A program made the position numbers and the translations under genes. DNA of 64,000 nucleotides, from NCBI GenBank assembly GCA_947247005.1, contig OX365948.1, forward strand, positions 38,816,601-38,880,600. The letters run 5' to 3'. Of the stretch, positions 61,768 to 64,000 are shown piece after piece (position 1 is the first letter of the stretch; each line of letters starts with the position of its first letter). Below the pieces are notes generated by a model. The model searched no databases. It saw only the letters and a list, made by a program, of their open reading frames with translations, and was not told the DNA's origin. The stretch comes from Spisula solida (lineage: Eukaryota > Mollusca > Bivalvia > Venerida > Mactridae).

Positions 61768-63571
61768 TAATACCTAGTATTAGGAATTTGTTGTGTTTCT
61801 AAAAAATGGCAAGTATAGGTACCAGTTAGTATGTAAATGTATGTTAGTATTAACCTGGCCACCCCATTTGACATGCCTGGATCCAGAGTGGGTTGGGTAA
61901 CTGATGGTTCTGGGTTATCTTATAGATTTACACTGATTTATCAGGGCTTAAATACTGATCAGGGCAATACCTCTAAGGGAACTAGCTGGTTGGGCCCCTT
62001 ACTGAAAATTATTTTTCATCCCCCCCTTCCCCCTGAGAAAAAGTTCTGGATCTTTGCAAGGGTAGATAATGGTGTACAATATGTAAACATGAATTGTAAA
62101 CTTTGTATATGTTATATTAACAATAATACCCCAACAAACTAGAACATTTACTAAAAACCAATTTACTTTCGCAAATACTAACTTTCACGTTTTGCTGATC
62201 GTGGGCATATTCGCGACTACAAATTTTCGCGTTTTTTAAGTTTCCTGCAGTATCCATATTAATGTTTTTAGCACCATTCGCGAACTCCGCAAAACTAAAT
62301 TGCGCAAAATTATTTCTAGGTTTACAGTAATGTTGATCTGAAACATTCTGCTATATACCGGTATTGTCTGACTCTATGGTTACGAATTCTGTTTTTATGC
62401 TCATCTCAACTTCATACTGAAACTTCAAATGTTTCTAACAGTTAAAGGTATCATGTTTTATTGGAACTTTTTGTCAGAAGGATAGCATAAAAGAAAGCAA
62501 TCAGGATTAAGCTTAGTAAAGATGTTTTGTTTTCCAGTTAAGGAGCAAATCAAGTTTAATACTGAAGTTGGGTGAAGAATGAAAAGAACTTTATAATCAC
62601 GTGGCCTGCGAGTTTTATTCAAACTGGTGTTTGGTACATATTAGGGGTTCTTTATTTAGTATTCAGTGTTCCTTTGTTACTAGTATTCAACATCATAAGT
62701 TAACACATGTTATACATGTAGTTAGTGCAAATGTATATTTAATTCTATTTGTTTTTGTGTCAAAGTTCATCAGAACATATCATGTGTTTTTATGCCACTT
62801 CAAAGAAATTGATGCGGACATGCTAAGTGTAACTCCCATCATGCCTGGGTTTCCTTACGTGTAAAAATTGATTTCCGTTCAATAACGTATAAAAAGCAAT
62901 TCATTTTTTATTTATAATACGCTTAAGGTTGATAAAGTATATAGGTAAAGCTTATTTTTTTCTCCAATCCTCCAATTTCTGGATGAGTTATAGGCAGCCC
63001 TTTATTTATACATGTATATACAATGTATATTGATGGACACCAAATTGTGCTTAGTTTTCTAATGCTTTAACACTTACTTTCTTATGTTTGTCTATTTACA
63101 ATTTAAATATGCGTCCGCAGCTTATATGTACACACTTGTTATGTTGTGCCAATTATTTTAGTACATTACTGGTGCATATTTGTTTACCATATATTTTCTG
63201 TGATAATGCATTTGCTTTGTATGTCTGTTTTATTATTTTGCTCTCCTTGTCAACGTTTTATTTTGTAACACTGACTGTTGTCATCATAAAATAAATATTT
63301 TGTGATATTGTCAAAATTGTTTGTGTGAGTTACTTCCCTTTACACAAGCATTAAAATTGTGCACAAATGAAAGGAGATGGTCTAACACTCTTAAAAAGGG
63401 AGACAATCGTCAATGACACAAAATCAGCAGAAACATACTCAATATTATGGCCATGGATCCAGGCAACACATGTGACCATTAGGTCTACACACCCTTCAAA
63501 TATGACTGCACACACCCACATCGGGTACAAATGAAAGAAAACAAGTCATTGAGAATGGCAGGCAATACAGA
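61768..63571. other. No coding feature seen; possible distal 3' UTR
   Basis: Sequence at 62161-62335 contains several TTCGCG/GCGAA words and ends TTTCTAGGTTTACAGTA, like the 50005-50798 element. It is likely a diverged fragment of that type. Frames at 61837-62142 and 62601-62864 have no signature. AATAAA at 63290 is a candidate distal poly(A) signal. Confidence 0.4.
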
Positions 63572-63738
63572 AGTCCCCTACCGGTTTTAAGCCATTTTCA
63601 ACGTTTCAAATTTCATAAACCTAGCTTGGAAACTGTTTGAGTTATGTCAGGATCCAGATTTTTTGACGGACGGACTGACTGACGGACGAACGGAGGGCAA
63701 ACCTATAGTCCCCTCCGGTCACAAACCGGTAGGGGACT
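63572..63738. mobile_element. AGTCCCC/CCGGTTTT-family element, copy 2 (shorter)
   Basis: Ends AGTCCCCTACCGGTTTTAAG and CAAACCGGTAGGGGACT, with GACGGACGGACTGACTGACG-like sequence before the right end. Relative to 44189-44427 it lacks about 70 bases of the body after CATTTTCAACGTTTC. Confidence 0.75.
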
Positions 63739-64000
63739 AAAAAGGCACAGTATATGTTATTGTCTTCATAATCTGCAAAATATTTAGTAGAAATTCTAGA
63801 GCTCTTTTAGGAATCTAATGACATACGAGGGTGTTGACCACTCGGTATTACTCAGCAGTGAAACCTTTTCAACACCACTTATGTTTTTGTCAAATTATGA
63901 TGTGTGTATTATATTTGAACAATGTCATTTACCTATGATGATATAGAAATAAACGGGGTTACCCAAAGGGTCCTCGTGGCAAAAAACAACTCTAGGTTGA

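Overview
This window looks like nuclear DNA of a bivalve mollusc, or a close relative. It is AT-rich. It has one multi-exon gene with GT-AG introns and very large introns, and no operons or bacterial signals. Most of the rest is short non-autonomous transposons, tRNA-derived SINEs, minisatellites and several dispersed repeats of a style I associate with bivalve genomes. Examples are an element opening TATACCCCCGCRCAACGAG (three copies), one opening AGCTCACCTGAGC and ending CCCTCTTGTTT, and one opening ATGCCCCCCTATCGATAG. The bivalve assignment rests on recall of repeat style, not on a search.

The main gene is on the plus strand. Nine coding exons between 25566 and 59336 join with consistent phases into a 737-residue protein that I do not recognise. 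It is polar, rich in Ser, Lys and Glu, and has no predicted membrane segment or signal peptide. The last exon encodes about half of it. Intron 1 is about 15 kb and intron 6 about 8.5 kb. Both are packed with minisatellites and transposons.

Region by region: 1-4.2 kb has no gene I can support. 4.17-4.85 kb has one exon like the start of a hAT/TTF zinc-finger protein, then a 5'-truncated end of a retroelement polymerase ORF. 7-25.5 kb is repeats only: a SINE, a short inverted-repeat element, minisatellites, a nested pair of TA-target transposons, SINE copies and a pogo/Tigger-like element. 25.5-59.3 kb is the gene. Its first intron holds a complete small LTR element with LTRs that read as identical (27387-29475), a perfect 40-bp-arm palindromic element with an 8-bp target duplication, and long 38-, 18- and 22-bp minisatellites. 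59.3-63.3 kb is probably 3' untranslated and downstream sequence with a 31-bp minisatellite and more short transposons.

The most informative structures are several transposon insertions whose boundaries can be proven inside this window, because an empty copy of the target is also present (15193-15926 and 40938-41226) or a clear target duplication flanks them (27387-29475, 30356-30447, 53088-54045). Two otherwise unrelated inverted-repeat elements each carry a pair of inward-facing tRNA-like sequences. No CRISPR, bacterial gene, rRNA gene or convincing functional tRNA gene was found.
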